Shown: positions 15,931 to 24,410 of the stretch, piece after piece
Position numbering within the stretch: position 1 is the stretch's first letter
Layout: every line of letters starts with the position of its first letter
Origin: CAYNYM01 sp049366815
Lineage (GTDB): Bacteria; Desulfobacterota; DSM-4660; Desulfatiglandales; HGW-15
Assembly (NCBI GenBank): GCA_049366815.1
Contig: JBMNCO010000218.1
Location: 28,781 to 92,780 of the forward strand
DNA: 64,000 nt
Direction of reading: 5' to 3'
Notes under the pieces: model-generated
Seen by the model: only the letters and a program-made list of their open reading frames with translations
Databases searched by the model: none
What the model was told of the DNA's origin: nothing
Program-made: the position numbers and the translations under genes

Positions 15931-17340
15931 ATGGCGTTATCAAGCGCACTTTTTTCGGGCATAAGCGGTCTTGGCACCCTCGGGAATGCCATGCAGATCA
16001 TCGGCGACAACATCTCCAATGTGAATACCATCGGGTTCAAGGGAGCCACCTTTACCTTCCAGGACCTCCTGAGCCAGGCCACATCCACCATGTCGGGGAC
16101 CTCTCAGGTCGGCAGGGGTGTGGCGCTCGGGGACATCTATTCCACATTCGAACAGGGCTCTTTCGAATCCACAGGCAATACCACGGATCTGGCCATCGGG
16201 GGACAGGGCTTCTTTTCCCTGCGGGAGGCCGGGAGCGAGAACCTCTATTATTCCAGGGCCGGGAATTTCCGTTTCGACCAGGACGGGTACCTCGTCAATC
16301 CTGAAGGTTATGTGGTCCAGGGGTGGAAACTGGACCAAAACGGTCAGGATATAGGGTCCATTACCGATATTCTTCTGGACTCGTTCACCTCCCCGCCGGT
16401 GGCCAGTTCCAGGACCACCGTGATCACCAACCTCGATTCGGACGCCGTGAGTAATTATGACACCCAGCTCTCAGGGGCCTGGAAGGGCGATCATGAGGCC
16501 GGGATATTCATGGATGATGCCAATTACGAATATCAGACCACGGTCAAGGTGTACGATTCCCTGGGGAGCACCCATGACATCACGTATTACTTCGACCCGG
16601 ACGCCGCCACGGGGGCCTGGGAATATATCGTGGTCTGCAACCCCTCGGAGGACCACCGTGCAGGAGCCGCGGGAGCCGATCTGGGTCTCCTGGCAAGGGG
16701 GTCGATCACCTTCAGTTCCAGTTCGGGCACGATTACCGATCTCACTATGGAACTCAACGACGGTACGGGCACCTGGAGCGATGCCACCATAGATTCCGCG
16801 GGATATTTCAATTTCGAGACCAATTTCGGGACCGGGGTCAACAACATCCAGTTCAATATCGGGACCAGGGATTCCAGCGGCGGCGCCGCCGCTACAGCCA
16901 CCTGGGTCAACGATTCCCTGACCACGACACAGTTTGCCAGGGCATCCACGACCACCTTTCAGTCCGCCAACGGGTACGGTGCCGGAGACCTCCAGGGTGT
17001 TGACGTCGATGTGACCGGTGTCCTGACCGGTGTCTACTCCAACGGTGAACTTATTCCTCTCTTTCGTGTGGCCCTGGCGAAGTTCCAGAACGTCCAGGGC
17101 CTGAACAAAGAGGGCGGGAACCTTTTTTCCGCCACAAGAGAGAGCGGCGATGCCATCACCAACCGCCCGGGGACCAACGGTCTGGGGGATATCGCGCCCA
17201 ATTCCCTGGAACAGTCCAATGTCGATATCGCAACCGAGTTTGTGAGGATGATCACGACACAGCGGGGTTTCCAGGCGAACGGGAAGATCATCACCGTGAC
17301 GGACGAGATGCTGTCGGAGCTGATCAACCTCAAACGATAA
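15931..17340 (+). CDS. flgE: Flagellar hook protein FlgE
   Basis: 469 residues. The N-terminal axial motif is complete (MALSSALFSGISGL, then GDNISNVNTIGFK). The middle carries the surface domains (hook D1/D2, with YDSLGSTHDITYYF typical of FlgE). The C-terminus has LEQSNVDIATEFVRMITTQR followed by the terminal helix. AGAGGAGGA lies just upstream of the ATG. FlgE forms the hook. A stable hairpin (17405-17443) follows the gene and may end the fliK-flgD-flgE transcript. Confidence 0.95.
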   Translation: MALSSALFSGISGLGTLGNAMQIIGDNISNVNTIGFKGATFTFQDLLSQATSTMSGTSQVGRGVALGDIYSTFEQGSFESTGNTTDLAIGGQGFFSLREAGSENLYYSRAGNFRFDQDGYLVNPEGYVVQGWKLDQNGQDIGSITDILLDSFTSPPVASSRTTVITNLDSDAVSNYDTQLSGAWKGDHEAGIFMDDANYEYQTTVKVYDSLGSTHDITYYFDPDAATGAWEYIVVCNPSEDHRAGAAGADLGLLARGSITFSSSSGTITDLTMELNDGTGTWSDATIDSAGYFNFETNFGTGVNNIQFNIGTRDSSGGAAATATWVNDSLTTTQFARASTTTFQSANGYGAGDLQGVDVDVTGVLTGVYSNGELIPLFRVALAKFQNVQGLNKEGGNLFSATRESGDAITNRPGTNGLGDIAPNSLEQSNVDIATEFVRMITTQRGFQANGKIITVTDEMLSELINLKR

Positions 17341-17404
17341 GACACCCTCTTCAGCGTGAAATACACCGCTGAGGGCCTTTCCTCCGAAAGCCGACTTGCC
17401 ATGT

Positions 17405-17443
17405 CCGCGCCTCCGCCCCCGTCTTCTGGGGGAGGAGGCGCGG
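17405..17443 (+). terminator. Strong hairpin after flgE, probable transcript end
   Basis: Two 16-base arms (17405-17420 and 17428-17443) pair with one mismatch around a seven-base loop and are very GC-rich. No T-run follows, so termination may be factor-assisted, or the hairpin may protect the mRNA end. A new sigma-54 promoter begins 266 bases later. Confidence 0.6.
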
Positions 17444-17708
17444 GTGGTCACGGCTGAAACCATTTGAACCCGCTCATTCCTTTCCTTTTCAAGATGTGCC
17501 CCCCCTGCTTTCCGTCCGGAGGTGAGAAGCAGAGCCGAGTGGGCCCCGTCACCCCTTTCCTGTCAATACTTTGACTCCTTCCCGCCTCTACTCCCCCCGG
17601 CACCGTTTCCCGGGACAAGGGAGACCCCGGCTGGGTTCAATTTTATAACAAACTGAAATAAATAAAGAAAATTGATTTAAAAAGACATTTAAGATCCGTC
17701 GTTGGATC

Positions 17709-17723
17709 TGGCACAGAGGTTGC
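17709..17723 (+). promoter_or_regulatory. Sigma-54 promoter of the motA-fliL-fliM operon
   Basis: TGGCAC-AGAGG-TTGC followed by T, an exact consensus. The expected start is near 17735, 32 bases before the motA ATG. The preceding 60 bases are AT-rich, which suits an activator/IHF region. Confidence 0.88.
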
Positions 17724-17766
17724 TTAATTATCCATAAAACTTATTCATTCCGGAGAGTCGGCCTCT

Positions 17767-18531
17767 ATGGACATAGCAACCCTCGTCGGCATTGTTCTGG
17801 CCTTCAGTCTGGTCGTCACGGCGATCACACTGGGCGGGACTTTCGCCATCTTTATCAATATCCCGTCCATGATGATCGTTGTCGGAGGTACCCTGGGGGC
17901 GTCCATGATCAATTATCCGCTCCCTGACATCCTCAAGGTATTAAAGGTCGTTAAAAACGCCTTTTTCAGTGAGAAGTACACGGTCAAGGACCTGATTGCC
18001 CGGTTTGTGTCCCTTGCAGGAACAGCCAGACGTGAAGGGATCCTCGCCCTGGAGTCGGCCATTCATGAAATCAACGACGATTTTATGAAGAAGGGCCTCC
18101 AGTTGTCTATCGACGGCCTGGAACCGGCCTCCATAAGGGAGATCCTGAATACCGAAGTTGAATCCATAAAGGAGAGGCATAAGCTTGGTTCAGATATCTT
18201 TACGACCCTGGGCACCTTTGCCCCCGCCCTGGGGATGATCGGTACGCTCATAGGGTTGGTCCAGATGCTTCAGACCATGGACGATCCATCCTCGATCGGT
18301 CCCGCCATGGCCGTGGCCCTGTTGACGACCTTTTACGGAGCCCTGATCGCAAATATCTTTTGTCTGCCCATTGCGGGGAAGCTCAGGAACAAGAGCAAGG
18401 ATGAAGTGATGATGAAGGATTTGATGACGGAGGGCATCGTATCCATCGCAAAGGGGGACAATCCAAGGATCCTGGAACAAAAACTCAATGCCTATCTGCC
18501 CCCTCAATTGCGCGAAAGCTCTTTTAACTGA
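17767..18531 (+). CDS. motA: Flagellar stator protein MotA
   Basis: 254 residues, as in MotA/PomA. Four membrane segments are seen, two near the start (IVLAFSLVVTAITLGGTFAIF; MMIVVGGTLGASMI) and two in the second half (GTFAPALGMIGTLIGLVQML; AMAVALLTTFYGALIANIF). Between them is a cytoplasmic loop with charged residues for FliG contact (ESIKERHKLG). MotA surrounds MotB to form the ion channel of the stator. No motB follows: only 66 bases separate it from fliL. MotB must come from elsewhere, or has been lost here. Confidence 0.9.
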   Translation: MDIATLVGIVLAFSLVVTAITLGGTFAIFINIPSMMIVVGGTLGASMINYPLPDILKVLKVVKNAFFSEKYTVKDLIARFVSLAGTARREGILALESAIHEINDDFMKKGLQLSIDGLEPASIREILNTEVESIKERHKLGSDIFTTLGTFAPALGMIGTLIGLVQMLQTMDDPSSIGPAMAVALLTTFYGALIANIFCLPIAGKLRNKSKDEVMMKDLMTEGIVSIAKGDNPRILEQKLNAYLPPQLRESSFN

Positions 18532-18597
18532 AAAACGGCCGCGTCGATGGAAACCGGGGTCATGAAGGGAAAAGCATAAGCAGGGAGATATACGGAA

Positions 18598-19119
18598 ATG
18601 GTGCAGAAAGAGGAAAAGGGGCCGGGCCGGGAAAGAGAGGAACAAGAAGAATCCGGCAGAAAAAGGAAATTGCCCTTGAAATTCATTGTCCTGTGTTTAC
18701 TGGGGCTTGCCCTTGTGGGAGGCGGACTTCTCCTTTGGAAAGGCGGACTGCCGGCCGTTTTCATGGGGAAAGGGGGGCAGTGGGCCGGAGCCGGTCTCCA
18801 GGGTGAAAAGGCGGATATCGGGCCCATTTACACCATGGACAACTTTCTTGTCAACCTGGTCGATCCCCAGGGGAAAAGGTATCTGAAACTCAAGGCGGAA
18901 CTGGAACTCAGCTCGGAGGAGATCCGTGGTGAAGTGGACAGACGCTTGCCTCAGTTCAAGGACACCATACTGACCCTGCTGAGCAGCAAGACCTACGCAG
19001 ATGTCGGTTCCCTGGAGGGGAAGCTGCAGTTGCGGGCGGAGATCATCTCCATGCTCAACCAGTATCTTATCTCAGGAAGCATTACCAATATCTATTTCAC
19101 AGAGTTTATTGTCCAGTAG
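18598..19119 (+). CDS. fliL: Flagellar basal body-associated protein FliL
   Basis: 173 residues: a charged cytoplasmic start, one membrane segment (~25-45) and a periplasmic domain. The family motifs are present: MDNFLVNLVDPQGKRYLKLK, the RRLPQFKDTILTLLSSKT helix, and the C-terminal ITNIYFTEFIVQ. FliL forms a ring around the MotA/B stator and stabilises it. It directly precedes fliM, as usual. A possible second FliL-like protein is at 29361. Confidence 0.94.
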   Translation: MVQKEEKGPGREREEQEESGRKRKLPLKFIVLCLLGLALVGGGLLLWKGGLPAVFMGKGGQWAGAGLQGEKADIGPIYTMDNFLVNLVDPQGKRYLKLKAELELSSEEIRGEVDRRLPQFKDTILTLLSSKTYADVGSLEGKLQLRAEIISMLNQYLISGSITNIYFTEFIVQ

Positions 19120-19143
19120 ACAAGGAAAGAAAGGTCATCAGAA

Positions 19144-20163
19144 TTGAACAAACTACTTTCCCAGGATGAAGTAGATGCCCTCCTCAAGGGACTGGACGCC
19201 GGTGAAATCGATACAGACCAGGACGACGATGAACCGGTGGAGGAAGAGGCCGAAGTCTTTGATTGGACGACGCAGGGAAAACAGATCAAGAGCAGTATGC
19301 CCCTGCTTGATGTGGTGTACAGCCGGTTCAGCCACAAATTCAGAGGAAGCCTTTCGAGTGCCCTGCGCAAGGCGGTCGACGTGTCCTGCAGCCCCCTCGG
19401 CACGATAAGGTACAGTGAGTTCCAGCGATCGCTTCCAGTCCCTACGAGCATGCATCTTTTCAAAATGGAGCCCCTCAGGGGCATGGGGATACTGGTCATG
19501 GAGACCCGGGTTGTGTTCAGTCTGATCGAGGCCTTTTTCGGTGGAAGGGGCACCGGCTCCAATAAGATTGAGGGAAGGGACTTTACGCCGATTGAAATGA
19601 AGATGATTGAAAAGGTGGTGCAAATAGCCCTGGCAAACCTGATGGAGTCCTGGGAAGATGTCTATTCCCTCAAGACCGAATTCGTCCGCTCCGAGAGCAA
19701 CCCTCTTGTCGTCAACGTGATACCAGGCGAAGAGCTTCTGATATCAGCCAGGTTCGAGATCGAATTAACAAAACCCCTCGGGACCATTACCCTTTGCGTC
19801 CCGGTCTCTTCCTTTCAACCCATTCGACACAAACTGGAAGGGGGATATCGGGATGAGGACTCGCGGTTCGACCCGGCCTGGGTGGGGAAATTGAAGGAAC
19901 AATTGTCGGAGACCCAGGTCGAGCTGACCGTACAACTCGGCGGCACCCAGCTTGCTGTCAGGGATCTCATGAATCTGAAAAAGGGGGACATCATCGTCCT
20001 TGAAAACGATTTCAGGAAACCACTCAAAGCCAGTGTTGCGGGTATCCCGGTATTCGACGGCTATGCAGGTCGTTTCAGGAAGAAAAAGGTCTTTCGGGTG
20101 GAGCAGCACATCGGGATGGATACCGGGGAATCCCATGCATGGATGGATGAAGATGTCCATTAG
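19144..20163 (+). CDS. fliM: Flagellar motor switch protein FliM
   Basis: 339 residues from TTG at 19144, the only start that keeps the characteristic N-terminus NKLLSQDEVDALLKG (the CheY-binding region). The CheC-like middle domain carries GRGTGSNKIEGRDFTPIE with LRGMGILVMETRVVF. The C-terminal SpoA domain (ELTVQLGGTQLAVRDLMNL) binds FliN. FliM links FliG to the FliN ring of the C ring. AAGGAAAGAAAGG precedes the start. Confidence 0.95.
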   Translation: MNKLLSQDEVDALLKGLDAGEIDTDQDDDEPVEEEAEVFDWTTQGKQIKSSMPLLDVVYSRFSHKFRGSLSSALRKAVDVSCSPLGTIRYSEFQRSLPVPTSMHLFKMEPLRGMGILVMETRVVFSLIEAFFGGRGTGSNKIEGRDFTPIEMKMIEKVVQIALANLMESWEDVYSLKTEFVRSESNPLVVNVIPGEELLISARFEIELTKPLGTITLCVPVSSFQPIRHKLEGGYRDEDSRFDPAWVGKLKEQLSETQVELTVQLGGTQLAVRDLMNLKKGDIIVLENDFRKPLKASVAGIPVFDGYAGRFRKKKVFRVEQHIGMDTGESHAWMDEDVH

Positions 20164-20209
20164 GTAGGGGCAGGGGTGCCCGGAAATAACACGATAAAGG
20201 GGTGTTTTC

Positions 20210-20587
20210 ATGCCAGAGGAAAACATGAAGTCTGAAGACGACGTAAAGGAAGTGGCGACCATGAAGACCGAGGCCAGAGAAGTGACATTCGCAGAGATAG
20301 AGCCGGGACTGAACAACGACGGCGGCTCGCAGCACATGGATTTTCTGCTGGACATTCCTCTGGAGATCAGCGTGGAACTCGGAAAGACAAAGATTACCGT
20401 GGGTGAACTGCTCAAACTCAGTCAGGGCTCCGTCGTTGAGCTGAATAAGCTGACCAATCAACCCCTGGAAATTTTCGTAAACAAGAAGCTGATGGCAGAG
20501 GGTGAAGTTGTGGTCGTCAACGAAAAATTTGCGATCCGCCTGATGAATATCATCAGCCTGGGGGAAAGGGTAAAGGGCCTGGCCTGA
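20210..20587 (+). CDS. fliN: Flagellar motor switch protein FliN
   Basis: 125 residues with a charged N-terminal extension (~45) and a C-terminal SpoA domain. The family motif is seen in DFLLDIPLEISVELGKTKI, KLSQGSVVELNKL and VVVNEKFAIRLMNII. FliN forms the bottom of the C ring and binds FliH to dock export cargo. It follows fliM by 46 bases and precedes fliO. Confidence 0.95.
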   Translation: MPEENMKSEDDVKEVATMKTEAREVTFAEIEPGLNNDGGSQHMDFLLDIPLEISVELGKTKITVGELLKLSQGSVVELNKLTNQPLEIFVNKKLMAEGEVVVVNEKFAIRLMNIISLGERVKGLA

Positions 20588-20636
20588 AAGGTCCTCGAAT
20601 CATAACAAGAACGGACTGAGGGGGAGGAAAAGCAGA

Positions 20637-21023
20637 TTGACCGGGGAATTCGGAAGTTCAGCAATCAAGATGACTGGATCACTGATCCTCATTCTTGGAT
20701 TGATCATCTGTCTGGCCTACTGGGTCAGAAGGGTTCGGACGGGTTCCTTCGCTCCAGGCAGGGCCCCGGTCATGAAGCTCATCGGGACGTTGCACCTTGC
20801 CCCGAAAAGGGCCGTGGCCCTGATCGAAGTGTGCGACCAATGGTTATTGGTGGGCTTGGGGACCGAGAGCGTAACGCTCATCTCACAGATCGAGCCTCCT
20901 GCGGAAATCGATCGGCCCGAAGGCGTTCAATCGCGTGAGGCGGGCCGGTTCCAGGCCATCCTTCAGAACAAGGCCTTTTTGCAGCCCTGGAGAAAGACAT
21001 CCGTCAGAGGACAAGATGAATAA
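20637..21023 (+). CDS. fliO: Flagellar biosynthetic protein FliO
   Basis: 128 residues from TTG 20637, placed after GAGGGGGAGGAAA. A membrane segment (~12-28, SLILILGLIICLAYWV) is followed by a basic stretch and the FliO/FliZ core (LIGTLHLAPKRAVALIEV, then LLVGLGTESVTLI). FliO assists assembly of the FliP pore. The last eight bases overlap fliP. A later ATG at 20670 would cut into the membrane segment. Confidence 0.88.
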   Translation: MTGEFGSSAIKMTGSLILILGLIICLAYWVRRVRTGSFAPGRAPVMKLIGTLHLAPKRAVALIEVCDQWLLVGLGTESVTLISQIEPPAEIDRPEGVQSREAGRFQAILQNKAFLQPWRKTSVRGQDE

Positions 21024-21786
21024 TCCCAAAAAGAAACATCTACTCTGTATCCTCCTGGGATTTTCGACAATGCTTGTCCTTTCGAGCCGGATCTGGGCCG
21101 CGGATTTGCCTCCGCTTCCCACCCTCACGATCGGTTTGGGCCAGGCCGAGGGGCCGGAGCAGGTCTCCACGCTGCTCCAGATACTGTTCCTCCTGACCGT
21201 TTTGTCCCTTGCCCCTGCGATTCTGGTCATGATGACATCCTTTACCCGGCTTGCCGTCGTCTTCTCCCTCGTGCGCCATGCCCTGGGGACACAGCAGATG
21301 CCTCCCAATCAGATCCTGATCGGGTTGGCGCTCTTGCTGACCTTTTTCCTGATGACGCCCGTCTACACAAAAATCAATGACGAGGCCCTGCAACCCTATC
21401 TTGCTGAAGAGATCTCTCAGGAGGAGGCCCTCAAGAAGGCCCTCGATCCCATCCGGGATTTCATGTTCAAAGAGACCCGCAAAAAGGATCTTTCCCTGTT
21501 CATCAATATCTCGAAATCGGAGAAGCCCAAGGACCTGGAGGACATTCCAACAACCGTCCTCATATCATCCTTCGTGATCAGTGAACTCAAGACCGCTTTT
21601 CAGATCGGTTTCCTTATCTATATCCCTTTTCTTGTGATCGATATGGTCGTGGCGAGCGTGCTGCTGGCCATGGGGATGATGATGCTCCCCCCGTACATGG
21701 TATCCCTGCCGTTTAAACTGATGCTCTTTGTGCTCATTGACGGGTGGTATCTGCTGGTCGGATCCATGGTCAAGAGCTTCGGGTGA
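21016..21786 (+). CDS. fliP: Flagellar export gate protein FliP
   Basis: 256 residues from ATG 21016, within the end of fliO; the frame is open upstream to 20935 but this start gives a proper signal sequence (ending SSRIWAADLP). The family signatures are present: APAILVMMTSFTRLAVVF, LALLLTFFLMTP, and FLVIDMVVASVLLAMGMMML. FliP pentamers with FliQ and FliR form the core export pore. The order fliO-fliP-fliQ is canonical. Confidence 0.95.
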   Translation: MNNPKKKHLLCILLGFSTMLVLSSRIWAADLPPLPTLTIGLGQAEGPEQVSTLLQILFLLTVLSLAPAILVMMTSFTRLAVVFSLVRHALGTQQMPPNQILIGLALLLTFFLMTPVYTKINDEALQPYLAEEISQEEALKKALDPIRDFMFKETRKKDLSLFINISKSEKPKDLEDIPTTVLISSFVISELKTAFQIGFLIYIPFLVIDMVVASVLLAMGMMMLPPYMVSLPFKLMLFVLIDGWYLLVGSMVKSFG

Positions 21787-21847
21787 GAAGGGCGGCATCC
21801 CATGAATCCATCTCACCGCAAGACCGTCATGGAAATGAGGAGATGAG

Positions 21848-22117
21848 ATGACGCCTGAGTTTGTCGTCAGCCTGGCTAGAGAAGCCGTTCAAGTGACCCT
21901 GATGTTGTCGGCCCCCCTCCTGGGTGTGGGCCTGGTTGTGGGATTGTTCATCGCCGTGCTGCAGGCCACTACGCAGGTCCAGGAAATGACCCTGACCTTT
22001 GTGCCCAAGATCGTCTGTGTCCTTCTGGCCCTTCTTGCCGCTGCGCCATGGATGTTGAGTAAGATGTCCCTCTTTGCCACTCAAGTGGTCATGAGCATCC
22101 CCCAGGTCGTCAAATAG
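21848..22117 (+). CDS. fliQ: Flagellar export gate protein FliQ
   Basis: 89 residues, the exact FliQ size, with two membrane helices (VTLMLSAPLLGVGLVVGLFI; VCVLLALLAAAPWML). Signature residues include TPEFVVSLAREAV and LQATTQVQEMTLTFVPKI. It is followed by a 432-base gap with repeats before fliR. That separation is unusual, since fliQ and fliR are normally adjacent. Confidence 0.95.
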   Translation: MTPEFVVSLAREAVQVTLMLSAPLLGVGLVVGLFIAVLQATTQVQEMTLTFVPKIVCVLLALLAAAPWMLSKMSLFATQVVMSIPQVVK

Positions 22118-22147
22118 ACCGGCAGCCGATCGTGAACGCTGCATGTG

Positions 22148-22191
22148 TTCAGCCCTTTGAAAAATTCGAAGGGAAATCATGCACCCTTTCT
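22148..22191 (+). repeat. 44-base intergenic repeat A, copy 2
   Basis: Matches 11353-11396 at 41 of 44 positions. The possible stem CCCTT/AAGGG differs from copy 1 in bases that keep pairing, a sign that the structure may be maintained. Copy 2 follows fliQ. Confidence 0.75.
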
Positions 22192-22219
22192 TACGTTCCA
22201 CACAGTTATTGCAAAGGGC

Positions 22220-22526
22220 GTATGAGTTTAGCTGTTTGAAAGAGCCCAGCAATTTCGGCCATGGGAGTCTCTTTTCAAAAACGAAGGGCCATGGAAAAGA
22301 CTAAGATGGCCGGGGCAGCCTAGGCGGACGGCTGTTCCATGCCGGGAGCTGTCAGGCCTTGATTTTCATGGTGTCTCCCGTGTGGTGCTCCGTCCGCCCG
22401 AAGCCCGGTGACCATGCGGACACCCCGGCACCGATTTTTTCGTTTTTGAAAAGAGATTCCCATGGCCCCTCCTTGATAGGGTAATTTTTAAGAGCCTAAA
22501 GTGTTACCAAAGGGCTAAATTCATAC
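22220..22526. repeat. Foldback (MITE-like) element between fliQ and fliR
   Basis: Nested inverted repeats. The inner arms of 29 bases (22257-22285 and 22439-22467, core CTCTTTTCAAAAACGAA) match with one mismatch. The outer arms of 19 bases (22220-22238 and 22508-22526) match with three mismatches. Inside are further pairs (GGCGGACGG/CCGTCCGCC; CGGGAG/CTCCCG; GCCGGGG/CCCCGGC). The whole 307 bases can thus fold into one long hairpin. No transposase is encoded. The element lies between two export-gate genes that are usually adjacent. Confidence 0.72.
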
Positions 22527-22549
22527 AAAGGAGGATTGGAAACCCGTTC

Positions 22550-23323
22550 ATGTTGTTCCCTTTGGAGAGTTTTCAGCAGATGCAGGGATTCTTTTGGGTC
22601 CTGATGCGGGTCAGCATACTTTTCTTTCTCCTTCCCCTTTTCGGGGAAAAGGGTTTCCCGGGAATCTGGAAGGTCGGGCTCTCATTGGTCGTCGCCATTG
22701 TCGTGACACCTGTCGTCCCGCCTCCCCAAAATCTTCCCCAGACCCTGCTCGGGATTGTGACAGGCCTGGCCTCGGAGGTCCTTTTGGGGCTGGGGTTGGG
22801 CTTTGTCGTCAAAATGGCCTTTGCCTCCGTGCAGCTTGCGGGTCAGTTCATGGCCTTCCAGATGGGCTTTGCCATGGCCAGTACAGTGGATCCACTCACC
22901 GGGACCCAGAACACGGACCTGTCCCAGTTTCTCTACCTCTTCACCATCCTTATATTTTTTACCATTGACGGCCATCATATCCTGCTGCAGGCCCTGGTTG
23001 CATCATTTCAAATGGTCCCTCCAAACAGTCTTCACCTGAATCCATCGCTCTCCGGGATCCTGGCAAAGGCCAGCTCCCAGATGTTCCTGATCGCTCTCAA
23101 GATCGCCGCACCGATCATGATCGCCCTGTTCCTGTCCAATCTGTGTCTGGGTATCGTGGCCAGGACAGTGCCGCAGGTGAACATCCTGATGATCGGATTT
23201 CCCATCAATATAGGCCTGGGACTCATCCTCTTCGGTCTGACCCTGAGCGTCCTTCCCCCCTTGCTGACCGACCTTTCAAACGGCATTGGAGAGACCCTGC
23301 TCCACATGCTCAGGCTGATGTAG
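22550..23323 (+). CDS. fliR: Flagellar export gate protein FliR
   Basis: 257 residues with six hydrophobic segments. Family features include FFLLPLFGEKGFPGIWK near the start, GLGFVVKMAFASVQLAGQ in the middle, and ISQ-like helices ending PQVNILMIGFPINIGLGLIL and LLTDL. FliR completes the FliPQR pore. AAAGGAGGATTGG precedes the ATG. It is separated from fliQ by the foldback element and followed eight bases later by flhB. Confidence 0.94.
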   Translation: MLFPLESFQQMQGFFWVLMRVSILFFLLPLFGEKGFPGIWKVGLSLVVAIVVTPVVPPPQNLPQTLLGIVTGLASEVLLGLGLGFVVKMAFASVQLAGQFMAFQMGFAMASTVDPLTGTQNTDLSQFLYLFTILIFFTIDGHHILLQALVASFQMVPPNSLHLNPSLSGILAKASSQMFLIALKIAAPIMIALFLSNLCLGIVARTVPQVNILMIGFPINIGLGLILFGLTLSVLPPLLTDLSNGIGETLLHMLRLM

Positions 23324-23330
23324 GTGAACA

Positions 23331-24401
23331 ATGCCTGATCAGAGCTTCCAGGACAAGACCGAACCGGCAACCCCAAAACGAAGGCAGGAGGCCAGGAAGA
23401 AGGGGGAGGTCGCCAAGAGTCGAGAACTTGCCTCCGTAGCGGTCTTGAGCGCCGGGGTGGTTTACCTCTTTTTCTCCGCAAGAGGCCTGACACGCGATCT
23501 GGGCCGTGTCATTGAGAAGACCTTCCGGGATATACCGTCTGTGAAACTCGGCGACGCCGGAATGACGGAGTCTCTTTTCCAGGCGACGATTGATTTCATG
23601 TGGCTGGTCATCCCCATGATGCTGGTCTTGGTGGCGGTGGCTGTTCTGGCCAATTTCCTCCAGACAGGGTTGATCTGGAGCGTCGAACCCTTGGCGCCTA
23701 AAGTGTCAAAAATTGACCCGGTCAAAGGTTTGACAAGAGTCTTCTCGAAGCGTTCCCTTGTCGAGCTGGCCAAATCGATTTTTAAAATCATTATAGTGGG
23801 TTGGGCCGCCTTTTCAACGCTCAAGGACGAGATCGCCCGGCTCCTGCCCCTCCTGTACCAGGAAAAGATTCAGATCCTGTCCCTGCTCGGAGAGGCCAGC
23901 TTCAAGGTCATTGTCCGGTGTTGCTGGGTCATCGCCATTCTGGCCATCCTGGATTATTGTTACCAGAGGTGGGAGTTCGAACAGAGACTCAAGATGACAA
24001 AGCAGGAGGTCAAGGACGAGTTCAAGCAGACGGAGGGTGACCCCCTGATCAAATCCAAGATCCGATCCGCCCAGCTGACAATGGCCAGAAGGAGGATGAT
24101 GAAGGAAGTTCCCCGGGCCGATGTGGTGATCACCAACCCGACACGCCTCGCCCTGGCCATAAGGTATGACGCCGGGAAGATGACCGCCCCCGTCATTGCT
24201 GCAAAGGGCGCCAATAAAGTGGCCCTCAGGATCCGTGAGATAGCCGCGGAAAACGGTGTTCCCATTGTCGAGAACAAACCCCTGGCACAGAACTTGTATA
24301 AACTAGAGCTGGGTGACGCCATACCGGCCGAATTCTATCAGGCGGTGGCTGAAATTCTTGCCTATGTCTACAGTCTGAAAAAGCAGCGAAGAGGAATTTA
24401 A
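23331..24401 (+). CDS. flhB: Flagellar export switch protein FlhB, with NPTR in place of NPTH
   Basis: 356 residues. The N-terminus is typical (DKTEPATPKRRQEARKKGEV), followed by four membrane segments and the linker helix DEFKQTEGDPLIKSKIR. The C-terminal cytoplasmic domain holds the self-cleavage site, which here reads N269-P270-T271-R272. The family residue at 272 is His, so the normally near-invariant NPTH has become NPTR (codon CGC where CAC or CAT is expected). Cleavage between N and P switches export from rod/hook to filament substrates. Substitution may slow it. A separate FlhB-C-like protein, FlhX, is encoded at 31946. Confidence 0.93.
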   Translation: MPDQSFQDKTEPATPKRRQEARKKGEVAKSRELASVAVLSAGVVYLFFSARGLTRDLGRVIEKTFRDIPSVKLGDAGMTESLFQATIDFMWLVIPMMLVLVAVAVLANFLQTGLIWSVEPLAPKVSKIDPVKGLTRVFSKRSLVELAKSIFKIIIVGWAAFSTLKDEIARLLPLLYQEKIQILSLLGEASFKVIVRCCWVIAILAILDYCYQRWEFEQRLKMTKQEVKDEFKQTEGDPLIKSKIRSAQLTMARRRMMKEVPRADVVITNPTRLALAIRYDAGKMTAPVIAAKGANKVALRIREIAAENGVPIVENKPLAQNLYKLELGDAIPAEFYQAVAEILAYVYSLKKQRRGI

Positions 24402-24410
24402 AGAAACGTA

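Noticed and set aside
24285..24299. TGGCAC-N5-TTGT in flhB
   Set aside because: A sigma-54-like site with a mismatch in the -12 box, inside flhB; no sign that flhA is separately driven.
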